This document shows, piece after piece, positions 34,978 to 43,940 of a stretch of 64,000 nt of DNA. Both the position numbers and the translations under genes were made by a program. The first letter of the stretch is position 1, and every line of letters starts with the position of its first letter. This DNA is from Rubrivivax sp. Lineage in GTDB: Bacteria; Pseudomonadota; Gammaproteobacteria; Burkholderiales; Burkholderiaceae_C. The stretch is taken from positions 1 through 64,000 of the forward strand of contig JAURZM010000076.1 in NCBI GenBank assembly GCA_030653385.1. Direction: 5' to 3'. The notes under the pieces are model-generated. The model was not told where the DNA came from, made no database searches, and saw nothing but the letters and a program-made list of their open reading frames with translations.

Positions 34978-36971
34978 GTGCCTTGGCCGGGCGCCAGTTC
35001 ACCTGAGGAAGCCGGCACGCGGTTGGCAGCCGCACTGCGGCTGCGGTAGCGCTGGTCGGTCACCGCCAGCACACCGCCCAGGCCCATCAACAGGCAGCCG
35101 GCCCAGATCCACGAGACAAAAGGCTTGACCCAGATGCGCACCAGCCAGGTCTGGCCCTGGATGACCTCGCCCATCTGCACATACAGGTCGCCATGGATGC
35201 GGGTGTGGATGGCAGCTTCGGTCATCGGGTTGCGCTGCACGCGGTAGACGCGCTTTTCGGGGTACATGTCGGTCAAAGCTTGGCCGCCCTTGGTGACGGC
35301 CAGGTGGCCGCGCACGGCCTGGTAGTTGGGGCCCTGGACCGGCTGCGCGCCCATGTAGGTGAAGGTGTAGCCGTTGACGGTGGTGCTGTCGCCCGGGCTC
35401 ATGGCCACGTCACGCTCGATGTCGTGGGTGCCGACCATGGTGACGCCGAAGATGAACACCGCCACGCCCAGGTGGGCCAGCCACATGCCGGCCACCGCGC
35501 GCGGCACCTGACCCAGCCGGTTCAACACGCTGGCGCGAACACCGCCGGCCGGGCGCACACGCTCCCACATTTCGGTGGCCACCGAGGTCAGCACCCAGAA
35601 CGCCATCAGCAAACCCACCACCGACATCAACGTGATCTTGCCACCCAGCCAGGCCGTCAGCGCAGCGCTGACCACCGTGACCCCCGCCGCCCAGCGCAGG
35701 CGTTTGGCCAGTGCGGGCAGTTCGTCGTTCTTCCAGCGCGCCAGCGGGCCCACGCCCATGAAAAACACCAGCACCGCCATGATCGGCACGAACACCGCGT
35801 CGAAGTAGGGCGCGCCGACCGAGATCTTGCCCAGGTTCAAGGCGTCCAGGATCAGCGGGTACAGCGTGCCCAGCATGACCGCGGCGGTGGCCACCACCAA
35901 CAGCACGTTGTTGGCCAGCAGCAGGGTTTCGCGCGACAGGCTCGAAAACCGCGCGCCCAGGCCCACGCTGGGCGCGCGCCAGGCAAACAGCGTCAGCGCC
36001 ACACCCACGGTGATGGCCAGCATGATCAGGATGAAGAGGCCGCGCGCCGGGTCGCTGGCAAACGAGTGCACCGAGGTGATGACGCCCGAGCGCACCAGAA
36101 ACGTCCCCAGCAGCGACAAGGAGTAGGCCGACAGCGCCAGCAGCACCGTCCAGGCCTTGAAGCTGCCGCGCTTTTCGGTCACTGCCAACGAGTGGATCAG
36201 CGCGGTGGCCACCAGCCAGGGCATGAAGGACGCGTTTTCCACTGCGTCCCAGAACCACCAGCCGCCCCAGCCCAGTTCGTAATAGGCCCACCAGCTGCCC
36301 AGGGCAATGCCGAAGGTCAGGAAGGCCCAGGCCACCGTGACCCACGGCCGGCTCCAGCGCGCCCACTGCGCGTCAAGATTGCCACCGATCAGCGCCGCCA
36401 CCGCAAAGGCAAAGGCCACCGACATGCCGACATAACCCATGTAGAGCATGGGCGGGTGAAAGATCATGCCCGGGTCTTGCAGCTGCGGGTTGAGGTCGCG
36501 GCCGTCCAGCGGCGTCGGGAACAGGCGCTCAAACGGGTTGGAGGTGAGCAGCACAAACAGCAGGAAGGTCAGCGTCAGCCAGCCCATCACGGCCAGGATG
36601 CGCGCCAACATCGGCTGCGGCAGGTTGCGGCTGAACACCGCCACCGCACTGGTCCAGGCGGCCTGCATCAACAGCCACAGCACCAGCGAGCCTTCATGGC
36701 TGCCCCACGAGGCCGCCACGCGGTACATCATCGGCAGCGCGCTGTTGGAATGCTCGGCCACGTTGAGCACCGAAAAGTCGTTGTTGACGAAGCTGATCAC
36801 CAGGCAGGCAAAGCTGAAGGTGATCAGCGCCAGCAAGACCTGCGACATGGGCCGGGCCAGCGCCATCCAGTCGCCCCGGCCACGCTGCGCGCCCACCAAG
36901 GGCACGGTGCCCAAAGCCAAGGTCACGCCGACGGCCAGCCACAGCGCAAAGTGGCCCAGTTCGGGAATCAT
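34974..36971 (-). CDS. ccmF: Haem lyase CcmF
   Basis: 665 residues with about 15 membrane helices. The WWD haem-handling motif is visible (GWGGWWFWDAVENASFMPWL), as are conserved periplasmic histidines. It ligates haem to apocytochrome c. Length is normal for the family. ATGA overlaps at both ends confirm a tightly coupled ccm operon. Confidence 0.95.
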   Translation of the reverse strand: MIPELGHFALWLAVGVTLALGTVPLVGAQRGRGDWMALARPMSQVLLALITFSFACLVISFVNNDFSVLNVAEHSNSALPMMYRVAASWGSHEGSLVLWLLMQAAWTSAVAVFSRNLPQPMLARILAVMGWLTLTFLLFVLLTSNPFERLFPTPLDGRDLNPQLQDPGMIFHPPMLYMGYVGMSVAFAFAVAALIGGNLDAQWARWSRPWVTVAWAFLTFGIALGSWWAYYELGWGGWWFWDAVENASFMPWLVATALIHSLAVTEKRGSFKAWTVLLALSAYSLSLLGTFLVRSGVITSVHSFASDPARGLFILIMLAITVGVALTLFAWRAPSVGLGARFSSLSRETLLLANNVLLVVATAAVMLGTLYPLILDALNLGKISVGAPYFDAVFVPIMAVLVFFMGVGPLARWKNDELPALAKRLRWAAGVTVVSAALTAWLGGKITLMSVVGLLMAFWVLTSVATEMWERVRPAGGVRASVLNRLGQVPRAVAGMWLAHLGVAVFIFGVTMVGTHDIERDVAMSPGDSTTVNGYTFTYMGAQPVQGPNYQAVRGHLAVTKGGQALTDMYPEKRVYRVQRNPMTEAAIHTRIHGDLYVQMGEVIQGQTWLVRIWVKPFVSWIWAGCLLMGLGGVLAVTDQRYRSRSAAANRVPASSGELAPGQGT

Positions 36972-37444
36972 GGCTTGGCTCCGGTGGGCGGGTGGGGGGT
37001 CGCGACGGTGTCACCCAGGCGCGACTGCCCCATCTGCGCCCGCTTGACGGCGTCGGCGGCTTCGGGCGGCATGTAGTTTTCGTCGTGTTTGGCCAGCACT
37101 TCGCGGGCCACGAACACGCCGTCGGCCAACTGCCCCTGGGCCACCACGCCTTTGCCCTCTTGAAACAGGTCGGGAAGGATGCCCTGGTAGCGCACCGGCA
37201 CCGTCTTGGCCGTGTCGGTGACGACAAAGTTCACCACCAGGCCTTCGCGCTTGACGCTGCCGGTCTCCACCATGCCGCCGATGCGAAAGGTGCGGTTGGC
37301 TGGCGCCTCGTTGGCCAGCACCTGCGTCGGCGAAAAGAAGAACACCATGTTGCTTTGAAAAGCGTTCATCACCAGCGCCGCAATCGCGGCCACCGCAAGC
37401 AGGACACCGCCGGCCAGGGCCAGGCGTTTTTGACGGGGTTTCAT
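36968..37444 (-). CDS. ccmE: Haem chaperone CcmE
   Basis: 158 residues. Membrane anchor (9-28), OB-fold beta barrel (FRIGGMVETGSVKREG, VPVRYQGILPDLF) and the haem-binding His in VLAKHDENYMPPE (HxxxY type). It carries haem covalently from CcmC to CcmF. ATGA overlap with ccmD. Confidence 0.95.
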   Translation of the reverse strand: MKPRQKRLALAGGVLLAVAAIAALVMNAFQSNMVFFFSPTQVLANEAPANRTFRIGGMVETGSVKREGLVVNFVVTDTAKTVPVRYQGILPDLFQEGKGVVAQGQLADGVFVAREVLAKHDENYMPPEAADAVKRAQMGQSRLGDTVATPHPPTGAKP

Positions 37445-37611
37445 GGCAAGGGCTCCGCGGCGGCGCGCACCGCTTCAAGGGCTTGGCGCCGGCGCCGTGC
37501 GGCGGCCCAAGGTTCCAGGGTCATCAACAACAGGGTCACACCGTAGGAACCCCACACATACAAACCGTAGCCGCCCATGTGGACGAACTCGCTGAAACTG
37601 TTCCAGATCAC
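37441..37611 (-). CDS. ccmD: Small membrane protein CcmD
   Basis: 56 residues. The GTG start overlaps the ccmC stop as GTGA. FVHMGGYGLYVWGSYGVT followed by a membrane helix and ARRRRQALEAV is the classic CcmD pattern. It helps release holo-CcmE from the CcmABC complex. Confidence 0.9.
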   Translation of the reverse strand: MIWNSFSEFVHMGGYGLYVWGSYGVTLLLMTLEPWAAARRRRQALEAVRAAAEPLP

Positions 37612-38354
37612 CTTGCGTCTCCTGCGCGGTCGGCCAGCCAGGCGGTGTGCCGCTCGCGTTCGGCAATGATGGCCCGCGCCCGCGTGAAGGTCACCGCAAA
37701 TGCGTAAGCCCAGCAAGCCAATGTCATCAACAGCATGGCCGTGAGCATGGTGCTGGCCATCTTGGGCGCGGCCGTCGCACTGATGGTGGCACCTTGGTGC
37801 AGCGTGTTCCACCAGATCACCGAGAAGTAGATGATGGGGATGTTGACCACGCCCACCACCGCGAGCAAGGCGCTGGCCTGGTCGGCCCGACGCTGGTCGT
37901 CGATGGCAGCCACCAGCGCCAGATAGCCCAGGTACAAGAACAACAGGATCAATTCGGACGTGAGCCGCGCGTCCCACACCCACCAGGTGCCCCAGGTCGG
38001 CTTGCCCCACAGGGCCCCTGTCCACAGCGCCAGCACCGTGAACATGGCGCCGGTGGGGGCGATGGCACGCGCCATCATCGACGCCATGCGGGCCCGAAAG
38101 GCCCAGCCGATGGCCGCCCAGAAGGCCATCACCAGATACAGCCACATCGACATCCAGGCCGTTGGCACGTGGATGAAGATGATGCGGTAGGCGTCGCCCT
38201 GCGTGGCGTCGGTGGGCGCCACCAGAAAGCCGACGTAAAGGCCAGCCACCGCCAGCACCAGTGCGGCGGCCCAGAACCAGGGCACCAGCACACCCGCAGC
38301 CGCGTCAAAACGCGACGGGGCGGCAAAGTTGAAGAAGCGCAGGCGTTGGGTCAT
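37608..38354 (-). CDS. ccmC: Haem exporter/handling protein CcmC
   Basis: 248 residues from the ATG at 38354. Six helices and the WWD motif WGKPTWGTWWVWDARLTSEL, flanked by conserved His in IFIHVPTAW and NTLHQG. It loads haem onto CcmE. The frame is open further upstream, but the MTQRLRFFNFAAPSRF start matches the family. Confidence 0.93.
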   Translation of the reverse strand: MTQRLRFFNFAAPSRFDAAAGVLVPWFWAAALVLAVAGLYVGFLVAPTDATQGDAYRIIFIHVPTAWMSMWLYLVMAFWAAIGWAFRARMASMMARAIAPTGAMFTVLALWTGALWGKPTWGTWWVWDARLTSELILLFLYLGYLALVAAIDDQRRADQASALLAVVGVVNIPIIYFSVIWWNTLHQGATISATAAPKMASTMLTAMLLMTLACWAYAFAVTFTRARAIIAERERHTAWLADRAGDAR

Positions 38355-38367
38355 CGGCAGTTGGAGC

Positions 38368-39036
38368 TCAATCGGTAGAAATCCGCAGTGCGGCTGCGGT
38401 GGCCCACGGCGCGCCGAGCAGGGTGCCAATCAGCAGCGCGCCCAGCAGCGAGAAGTGCCCCGACGGGCCCACACCCGCTTCCACGGCAGCCACCGCGCCG
38501 GCCCCAAAGATCAGCGCGGGCACGGTCAGCGGCAAGACGATCAGGATCAACAGCATGCCACCACCCCGCAGCCCCAATGTCAACGCCGCGCCCAAGCCCC
38601 CCAGCAGACTGAGGATAGGCGTGCCCAAGGTCAGGCTGATCATCAACGCGCCCAAGGCCGCCCACGACAGCCCGAACATCAGGCCCACCAGCGGTGCGGT
38701 GACGATCAACGGCAGACCGTGCGTCAGCCAGTGCGCCGCACCTTTGGCCAAGGCCACCACCAGGGCCGACTGCGGGGCCAGCAGCAGTTGATCGAGCGAA
38801 CCGTCGGCCAGGTCGGCCGCGTAAAGGTGCTGCACCGACATCATGGTGGCCAGCAGGGCGCCGACCCAGGCGATGCCGGGCGCCATGGCGCGCAGGGTTT
38901 GCGGCTCGGGGCCCACGCCCAGCGGGAACAGGCTGGCACAAACGATGAAAAACGCCACCGGCAGCAAGGCGTCCACTGGGCGGCGCTGCACCAGGTGCAA
39001 CTCGCGCAGCAAGACAGCCAGGAAGAGAGCGTGCAT
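38368..39036 (-). CDS. ccmB: CcmB, membrane subunit of the CcmAB ABC transporter
   Basis: 222 residues, six helices. Features FPLGVGPEPQTLRAMAPGIAW near residue 45 and ADLADGSLDQLLLAPQS, both CcmB signatures. It pairs with CcmA; ATP use releases holo-CcmE. 13 bases before the ccmC start. Confidence 0.92.
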   Translation of the reverse strand: MHALFLAVLLRELHLVQRRPVDALLPVAFFIVCASLFPLGVGPEPQTLRAMAPGIAWVGALLATMMSVQHLYAADLADGSLDQLLLAPQSALVVALAKGAAHWLTHGLPLIVTAPLVGLMFGLSWAALGALMISLTLGTPILSLLGGLGAALTLGLRGGGMLLILIVLPLTVPALIFGAGAVAAVEAGVGPSGHFSLLGALLIGTLLGAPWATAAALRISTD

Positions 39037-39056
39037 CGGGGTTTGGCTTCCGTCGC

Positions 39057-39761
39057 CTAGCCTTGAAGCGCCTGCTGATCCAGGTCCAGCACCACGGGCA
39101 CCGGGTTTTGCAACACCAGCGCCTGGTGGCTGGTCAACAGCGTGCTGCCGCCCGCCGCCGCGTGTTCTGACAACAGGCCGTTCAGGCGGCCGATGCCGTC
39201 GTCGTCGAGCGCGTCAAACGGTTCGTCGAGCAGCCACACCGATGGTGGCTGCGGCAACGCCAGCCGGGCCAACGCCACGCGCCGGCGCTGGCCCTGGCTG
39301 AGCGTGCGCACCGGCCGCGTCGCCAGGGGCGCCACACCCAGGCGTTCCAGGGCCGTGCTGAGCTGGCCCACCGTGGCAGAACGGCCCTGCAACTGAGCCA
39401 GGAAACGTAGGCACTGCAGCACCGAAAGATCGTCCTTCAGCGCGTTGGCGTGCGCAATGAACACCAGCCGTTCGCGCCAGGCCGGCCCCGCGTTCGGCAG
39501 CGCCACGGCGTCGCAGTGAACCGCACCTTCGACCGGCGTGGACAGCCCCGCCAACAAGCGCAGCAGGCTGGTCTTGCCGCGGCCATTGCGGCCGCGCAGC
39601 CACACCACCTGACCGGGCTGCAGCGCGAAGCTCAACCTGCGAAAAAGCAGTCTGCCGCCGCGTTCGCCGGCCAGATTCACCGCCGCCAGCAGCGGCGCCG
39701 TCGTGTCAGAGGCCGTGGCGACCTCCGGTGGATGTGCAAGCGTCTCGAGGGCAGCCGCCAA
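39057..39761 (-). CDS. ccmA: CcmA, ATPase subunit of the CcmAB ABC transporter
   Basis: 234 residues. Walker A GRNGRGKTSLL, signature LSQGQRRRVALARL, Walker B VWLLDEPFDALD and switch His LLTSHQ are all present. No ATG fits; the TTG at 39761 is the only obvious start, and a roughly 25-residue N-terminal extension precedes the domain. First gene of the ccm operon, so its promoter should be in the gap toward 40246. Confidence 0.9.
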   Translation of the reverse strand: MAAALETLAHPPEVATASDTTAPLLAAVNLAGERGGRLLFRRLSFALQPGQVVWLRGRNGRGKTSLLRLLAGLSTPVEGAVHCDAVALPNAGPAWRERLVFIAHANALKDDLSVLQCLRFLAQLQGRSATVGQLSTALERLGVAPLATRPVRTLSQGQRRRVALARLALPQPPSVWLLDEPFDALDDDGIGRLNGLLSEHAAAGGSTLLTSHQALVLQNPVPVVLDLDQQALQG

Positions 39762-40246
39762 GCTGTGCTGGCGCCGTGCGGTCTGTGTTCATTTCAAGTT
39801 CAAGCGATGGGGGCGAAGATTTCCACTCGCAGGTGTGCAGGTGGCAGTTTGTTGTCTTTGGCCCACCCCGGATTGTGAACGCTCGCCAGCGGTCAACGGT
39901 CGAGCATGTCAAAGACCGCCTTGCGGGCCACTTCGTCGGACCTCCGGAGGTCGCTTGCCCATGACGGGGCTTGGGGCGCAGCACCTTGCTTCGAAGCTCC
40001 AAGCGGCGCACAGTCTGCAGCCCTTCGTCAGTTGGCACAGGAGCTTTGACAAACTCCACCGTGTCGGCGGCGCTGCCCCAGTAGACGCCATCCAACCGAA
40101 TTGTTGACGCGGACGGGCCCTTGAGTTCGGCTACCGTCCACTTGCGGCCGCAGCCCCATTGATCCCCGATCGTCCCAGAAAATCTGCTTGGGTGCTGGTG
40201 ACGCCGCACGACGAAATGTTCGATCAGGTCCATCGGTCTTGGCCGC
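39762..40246. other. Gap before ccmA, with a possible small reverse-strand frame
   Basis: A reverse-strand frame starting near 40233 could encode a protein with GTIGDQWGCGRKWTVAELKG and GVYWGSAADTVEFVK. I do not recognise it and it collides with ccmA in another frame. A 14-base perfect palindrome (GACCTC then CGGAGGTC pattern) lies at 39939-39952. The GC content looks lower than the flanks. The ccm promoter should be here. Confidence 0.3.
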
Positions 40247-40657
40247 TCAGCACTCGGGCCGGCGCCAGATCCAGACGGCCACGCAGGCCATGAAGGCTGG
40301 CAGGCCAAGCTTCACGGTCAGCGGCAGTGCAGTGACCGCGACCAGCGCGCTGCTGAGCAGCATCGTTATCGACGACAACCACTTTGCGCGCCGCGGCACG
40401 GAGCCGTGGGTACGCCAGGCGCGGATCGCCGCGCCGTGGCGCGGGTGGTTCGATAGCCAGCTCTCCAACCGCGGCCAACCGCGGCCAGCGGCCCAGGCGG
40501 CCACCAGCAGGAACGGCACCGTTGGCAGCCCCGGCAACACCGCACCCAGCAGGCCCAGGCCAATGCAGGACAGCGCCAGCGCGCGCCAGGCCAATCGCCG
40601 CAGGAGCTGGAGCGTTGACGGCGGCGGCGCGCGCGCTGCGACGGCGGTGTCAGGCAT
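40247..40657 (-). CDS. DUF454 (YbaN-type) membrane protein
   Basis: 136 residues. CIGLGLLGAVLPGLPTVPFLLVAAWA and WLSNHPRHGAAIRAW are the DUF454 signature, followed by a C-terminal pair of helices ending in IWRRPEC. Function is unknown. DUF454 genes recur in denitrification gene clusters. It is downstream of the DUF2249 gene on the same strand with an 11-base gap. Confidence 0.85.
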   Translation of the reverse strand: MPDTAVAARAPPPSTLQLLRRLAWRALALSCIGLGLLGAVLPGLPTVPFLLVAAWAAGRGWPRLESWLSNHPRHGAAIRAWRTHGSVPRRAKWLSSITMLLSSALVAVTALPLTVKLGLPAFMACVAVWIWRRPEC

Positions 40658-40668
40658 GCAGGGGCCGC

Positions 40669-40923
40669 TCAGGTCGTCTTGAGGAAGTCGATCACGATAG
40701 CGCCCGATGTGCGGCGGCGGCAGCTGACCTCGACCAGCTGGCCGACGCGCGCGACAAGTTGGTCGAGCAGCGGCAGTGGGTCGTGGTCGTTGGCAAAGCG
40801 CATCGTCTCGCCGGGCTGCAAGGCGTCGAGGGCGCCGAAGATCGCGGCATGGCGGAAGCGTTTGGCCACGCCGCGCGCATCGAACGGGTAGATCGCGTCG
40901 GGCGAAAGGTGCAAATGGTCCAT
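40669..40923 (-). CDS. DUF2249 protein
   Basis: 84 residues. YPFDARGVAKRFRHAAIFGA, LDALQPGETMRFANDHDPLPLL is the DUF2249 pattern (normally DxRxL...HP...F..L..G..l...NDHDP.PL). Small, probably a partner of hemerythrin or Fe-S type NO-response proteins; this is context-based. A degenerate second copy lies at 43860-43931. Confidence 0.82.
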   Translation of the reverse strand: MDHLHLSPDAIYPFDARGVAKRFRHAAIFGALDALQPGETMRFANDHDPLPLLDQLVARVGQLVEVSCRRRTSGAIVIDFLKTT

Positions 40924-40985
40924 TGCGGCCTCCGCATGCTCAGCGGCAGTGTTCGCAGAAACTGCGAGCGGTACGCGCGGTGCGG

Positions 40986-41282
40986 ATGCGCGCGCGACTT
41001 GTCGACGAAGCTCTCTTCAATCCGGACCTGCCCAGGCTGATCAAGTGCATCGAAGACGACCTCCCGACCATGACACCCTCTGTGCTGGAGACGACGCCGG
41101 ACGGCGAGGAACCGCACCGTCGCGTGCAGCATGGGCTCGATTGGCTCCGACTGTTGTCCAAGGACCGGCTGAACGACAGCCAGCTTAAAGAGCTCACCCA
41201 CGGTCGCCGTGGTGAGGGCGACAGCCTGCACCTGCTGATGATGAACCTCGTGGAAGCGTGTGACGATGTGATCGCTCAGCTC
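40986..41282 (+). CDS. Unrecognised frame, possibly a gene fragment
   Basis: From ATG 40986 the frame reads VDEALFNPDLPRLIKCIEDD, then DGEEPHRRVQHGLDWL and DSQLKELTHGRRGEGDSL, which looks protein-like (mixed charged helices). It stays open to 41426, but past 41282 it is antisense to the DUF6306 gene, so the end is doubtful. No ribosome-binding site stands out and no family is recognised. It may be a broken gene; all other genes nearby are on the reverse strand. Confidence 0.3.
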
Positions 41283-41834
41283 CTATGGGTCGGATGGCGT
41301 AGGAAGCTCCTGAGGTTGTGCAGCCGTCACCTCCTGAATCGGCACGCCAGTTGCATACCGCGCCTCCACGCGGCCGATGTTGTGGTGATGGGCCTGCAGC
41401 ATTCCGTTCAGTTCCTCGCGCGCTGAAGGGTCGGCGATGCGCGGAATCAAGACTTGAAGCTTGCGGACCACCCAGGCCTGGCCTCGATTCAGGAACCTCA
41501 GCCGATCGTCAAGATCGGCTATGGCCATCGCTTTGCCGTAAAAGGCTCCGGTCTCGCTGGAAGGCGTCGCACCCAAGGACTTGATCGTGCGCATGAGCAT
41601 GCTGCACCAGCGAACTTCATCCTTGTGGATGTCGTCCACCAGAGCTGCCAGGTCGCGGGCATCGATGGACCGACCCGTCTCCATTGCAACACGGGCCCCG
41701 GCTCGCTCGGCCTCAAGCAACTCGTTGAGTGCGTTGAGCACCTCGCCGCGTTCTGTGTCCATGGCTGACCGCGAGTCCGAACTTGTGTCCGGTTCTGATG
41801 GGTTCAGAGCGGGATGCGATGTGATCGATGTCAT
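41283..41834 (-). CDS. DUF6306/ferritin-like helical protein
   Basis: 183 residues (or 159 from the ATG at 41762). The core LNALNELLEAERAGARVAME, HKDEVRWCSMLMRTIKSLG and FLNRGQAWVVRKLQVLIPRI is a four-helix ferritin-like bundle with Glu and His residues that could hold a di-iron site (EAERAG, HKDE, LQAHHHNI). The start is ATGA-coupled to the end of the hemerythrin-type reading frame. Probably metal or NO related by context. Confidence 0.65.
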   Translation of the reverse strand: MTSITSHPALNPSEPDTSSDSRSAMDTERGEVLNALNELLEAERAGARVAMETGRSIDARDLAALVDDIHKDEVRWCSMLMRTIKSLGATPSSETGAFYGKAMAIADLDDRLRFLNRGQAWVVRKLQVLIPRIADPSAREELNGMLQAHHHNIGRVEARYATGVPIQEVTAAQPQELPTPSDP

Positions 41835-42221
41835 GGGGTGATACGTGTTGGGCGTTGTGGGTTGAATGCTGCGGTTGCCATAGCGGCCGCCGGCACTGAA
41901 AGCAAGGGAACCAGTTCCTCATCCTCTCCGTGGATGTGTCCCGCCAGTTCAGTCGCCCGGTCGGCAACACCATTGATCAGTTGCAGGAGAGCCGGGTTCG
42001 GAATGCGGGTCGGAGCCAGCGAGCGAACCCGCGTTCGGAACTCGTCCGTGCTCGTTGCCGATCACTGGCGGTTCGTCGTCCCGGCCTCCGGCGATGCCGC
42101 GCGCCTCTCCTGCCGCGGCAATGGCCAGCAGTTCGGGCAATGCGCAGCGGTGGTCTTCGTGAAACCCCGTCTCGATGTGGTCGATCAGCTCGGCAGCCTG
42201 TTGGGTGGAATCGAGGGACAT
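41831..42221 (-). pseudogene. Hemerythrin-type protein (YtfE/ScdA/DnrN C-terminal type), frameshifted
   Basis: The first frame gives AELIDHIETGFHEDHRCALPELLAIA, the start of a hemerythrin-like domain. Similarity then moves to another frame: TRIPNPALLQLINGVADR, ATELAGHIHGEDEELVPLL, ending at a stop that overlaps the DUF6306 ATG as ATGA. One frameshift lies between about 41990 and 42110, because the second frame has a stop upstream of that. Intact relatives repair Fe-S centres damaged by NO. A Dnr-type box is 58 bases upstream. A sequencing error is possible. Confidence 0.6.
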
Positions 42222-42278
42222 GGGCGATCTCGGCTGGAAACTTGGGGCCAGTCTGGGCGATGGTGAGATCGAGTCGCT

Positions 42279-42292
42279 TTGACCCAAGTCAA
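42279..42292. promoter_or_regulatory. Dnr/Fnr-type box
   Basis: TTGACCCAAGTCAA, perfect TTGA-N6-TCAA, 58 bases before the hemerythrin-type gene on the reverse strand and 198 bases before the forward flavin oxidoreductase gene. Confidence 0.7.
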
Positions 42293-42490
42293 GTTCTGAA
42301 CCTAAACGCCTCGGAGTAGTTCGGTAGAACTATGTGCGTGCTGCGGACCATCGTGCTTCTGCCGCGCCCAGCGTTGCGACCGTGCTGATGTTCACGGGGC
42401 TCCCGGGACGGATGCCTCATCGGTGGCGAGGCCAAAGACAACCCAGATCAAGGTCAAGGGTGGGCAGTCCGGGCAGCATGAGCCTGTCAC

Positions 42491-43816
42491 ATGGATGAGG
42501 TCGGTCAGGTTCTGTCAGAACCGAACCAAATGAACCACGACGAAACAGGACCCCCGCCCGGTCAGGGCGTCGCTTTGCCTGAGGGTTTGCGCTCGCTCAG
42601 GGTGGCCGGCCGCACCTTGTTGCCCATCGTGCAGGGCGGTATGGGCGTGGGCGTCTCGGCACACCGGTTGGCCGGCAGCGTAGCCGCGCTGGGTGCGGTG
42701 GGCACCCTGTCCTCGGTGGACCTTCGTCGCCACCACCCGGACCTGATGGCTGCAACGCGCGATGCGCGGGTCGGCCCCGAAGCCAAGGCGCGCATCAACG
42801 CGGCCAATCTGGTGGCGCTCCGGCGCGAGATCGCTGCGGCACGCCTGCTCGCCGGGGGCAAGGGCCTGCTGGCGGTGAACGCAATGCGCGCCGTCGAGTC
42901 CTACGCGCCTTCGGTGCGAACGGCGCTGGAGGCCGGCATCGACGCCGTCGTGGTCGGCGCCGGCCTGCCGCTCGATTTGCCCGATCTGGCGCGCGAGTAC
43001 CCAGAGGTGGCGCTGATCCCGATCCTGTCCGACGCACGAGGCGTGGCGCTGGTGCTGAAGAAGTGGGAACGCAAGCAACGGGTGCCCGGCGCTATCGTTC
43101 TGGAGCACCCGATGTGGGCCGGCGGTCACCTGGGCGCAGCTCAGCTGGCCGATCTGGCTGACCCGCGATTCGATTTCGAGACCGTGATCCCGCAGGCGCT
43201 GGCGGCATTGCGTTCGGCCGGGCTCGAGGGCCGTGTGCCCTTGATCGCGGCCGGTGGCATCCGCTGTTTCGAGGACGTCCAACGCGTGCAGGCGCTGGGC
43301 GCCGACGCGGTGCAGCTGGGCACACCTTTTGTGGCCACCGAAGAGTGCGACGCACACCCGGCCTTCAAGCGCGTGCTGGCCGAGGCGCGCGACGAAGACC
43401 TCGTCACCTTCACCAGCGTCGCCGGCCTGCCGGCGCGGGCGGTGCGCACACCGTGGTTGAACAACTACCTGAAAGTCGAGGCGCGGCTGATGGCCAGCGC
43501 CCACCGCAAGCCACGCTGCACGCTGGCCTTCGACTGCCTGGCGCAGTGCGGGCTGCGCGACGGCACGCCCGGTTGGGGGCAGTTTTGCATCGACACCCAA
43601 CTGGCCGCGGCGCTGCGAGGCGACGTGGCCAAGGGCCTGTTCTTCAGCGGACGCGGCGCCTTGCCCTTCGGTTCGCGCATCGTGCCCGTGCGGGCGCTGA
43701 TGCAGCGGCTGCTGACACCGGGCATGGCGCCCGAAGCTTCCACGTCGCAGGCGCCCGGCGGCCAGCCCACGCCGGCCATGGCCGGCGCCGCATCGACGGC
43801 GCTGGCCTGGGCCTGA
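42491..43816 (+). CDS. NAD(P)H-dependent flavin oxidoreductase/nitronate monooxygenase family
   Basis: 441 residues (an alternative ATG at 42530 gives 428). TIM-barrel FMN enzyme of the 2-nitropropane dioxygenase/FabK superfamily: LLPIVQGGMGVGVSAHRLAG at the FMN phosphate side, GIDAVVVGAGLPLDL, IAAGGIRCFEDV and ADAVQLGTPFVATEE. Some members oxidise nitronates; others are enoyl reductases. Unusual is the long C-terminal section with CTLAFDCLAQCGLRDG, QFCIDTQL. The location beside nnrS hints at reactive nitrogen chemistry. Confidence 0.75.
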   Translation: MDEVGQVLSEPNQMNHDETGPPPGQGVALPEGLRSLRVAGRTLLPIVQGGMGVGVSAHRLAGSVAALGAVGTLSSVDLRRHHPDLMAATRDARVGPEAKARINAANLVALRREIAAARLLAGGKGLLAVNAMRAVESYAPSVRTALEAGIDAVVVGAGLPLDLPDLAREYPEVALIPILSDARGVALVLKKWERKQRVPGAIVLEHPMWAGGHLGAAQLADLADPRFDFETVIPQALAALRSAGLEGRVPLIAAGGIRCFEDVQRVQALGADAVQLGTPFVATEECDAHPAFKRVLAEARDEDLVTFTSVAGLPARAVRTPWLNNYLKVEARLMASAHRKPRCTLAFDCLAQCGLRDGTPGWGQFCIDTQLAAALRGDVAKGLFFSGRGALPFGSRIVPVRALMQRLLTPGMAPEASTSQAPGGQPTPAMAGAASTALAWA

Positions 43817-43859
43817 AGCCCTGGCCAATGCGGCCCGGACCAGCGAGACTGTTGGGTAT

Positions 43860-43931
43860 CGGCTGCAAGGCATCTAGCGTGCCGCAGATCGCGGCATCTC
43901 GAAACCGCTTGGCAGCCTTGTCGAACCTGAC
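43860..43931 (-). pseudogene. DUF2249 gene fragment
   Basis: The reverse strand reads VRFDKAAKRFRDAAICG, TLDALQP, clearly related to FDARGVAKRFRHAAIFGALDALQP at 40669-40923. About 24 codons survive without start or end. It lies between the flavin oxidoreductase and nnrS genes. Confidence 0.7.
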
Positions 43932-43940
43932 GCCTCCACC

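Noticed and set aside
35193..37076. Long forward frame opposite ccmF and ccmE
   Set aside because: Antisense of ccm genes; dominated by His, Gln and Arg.
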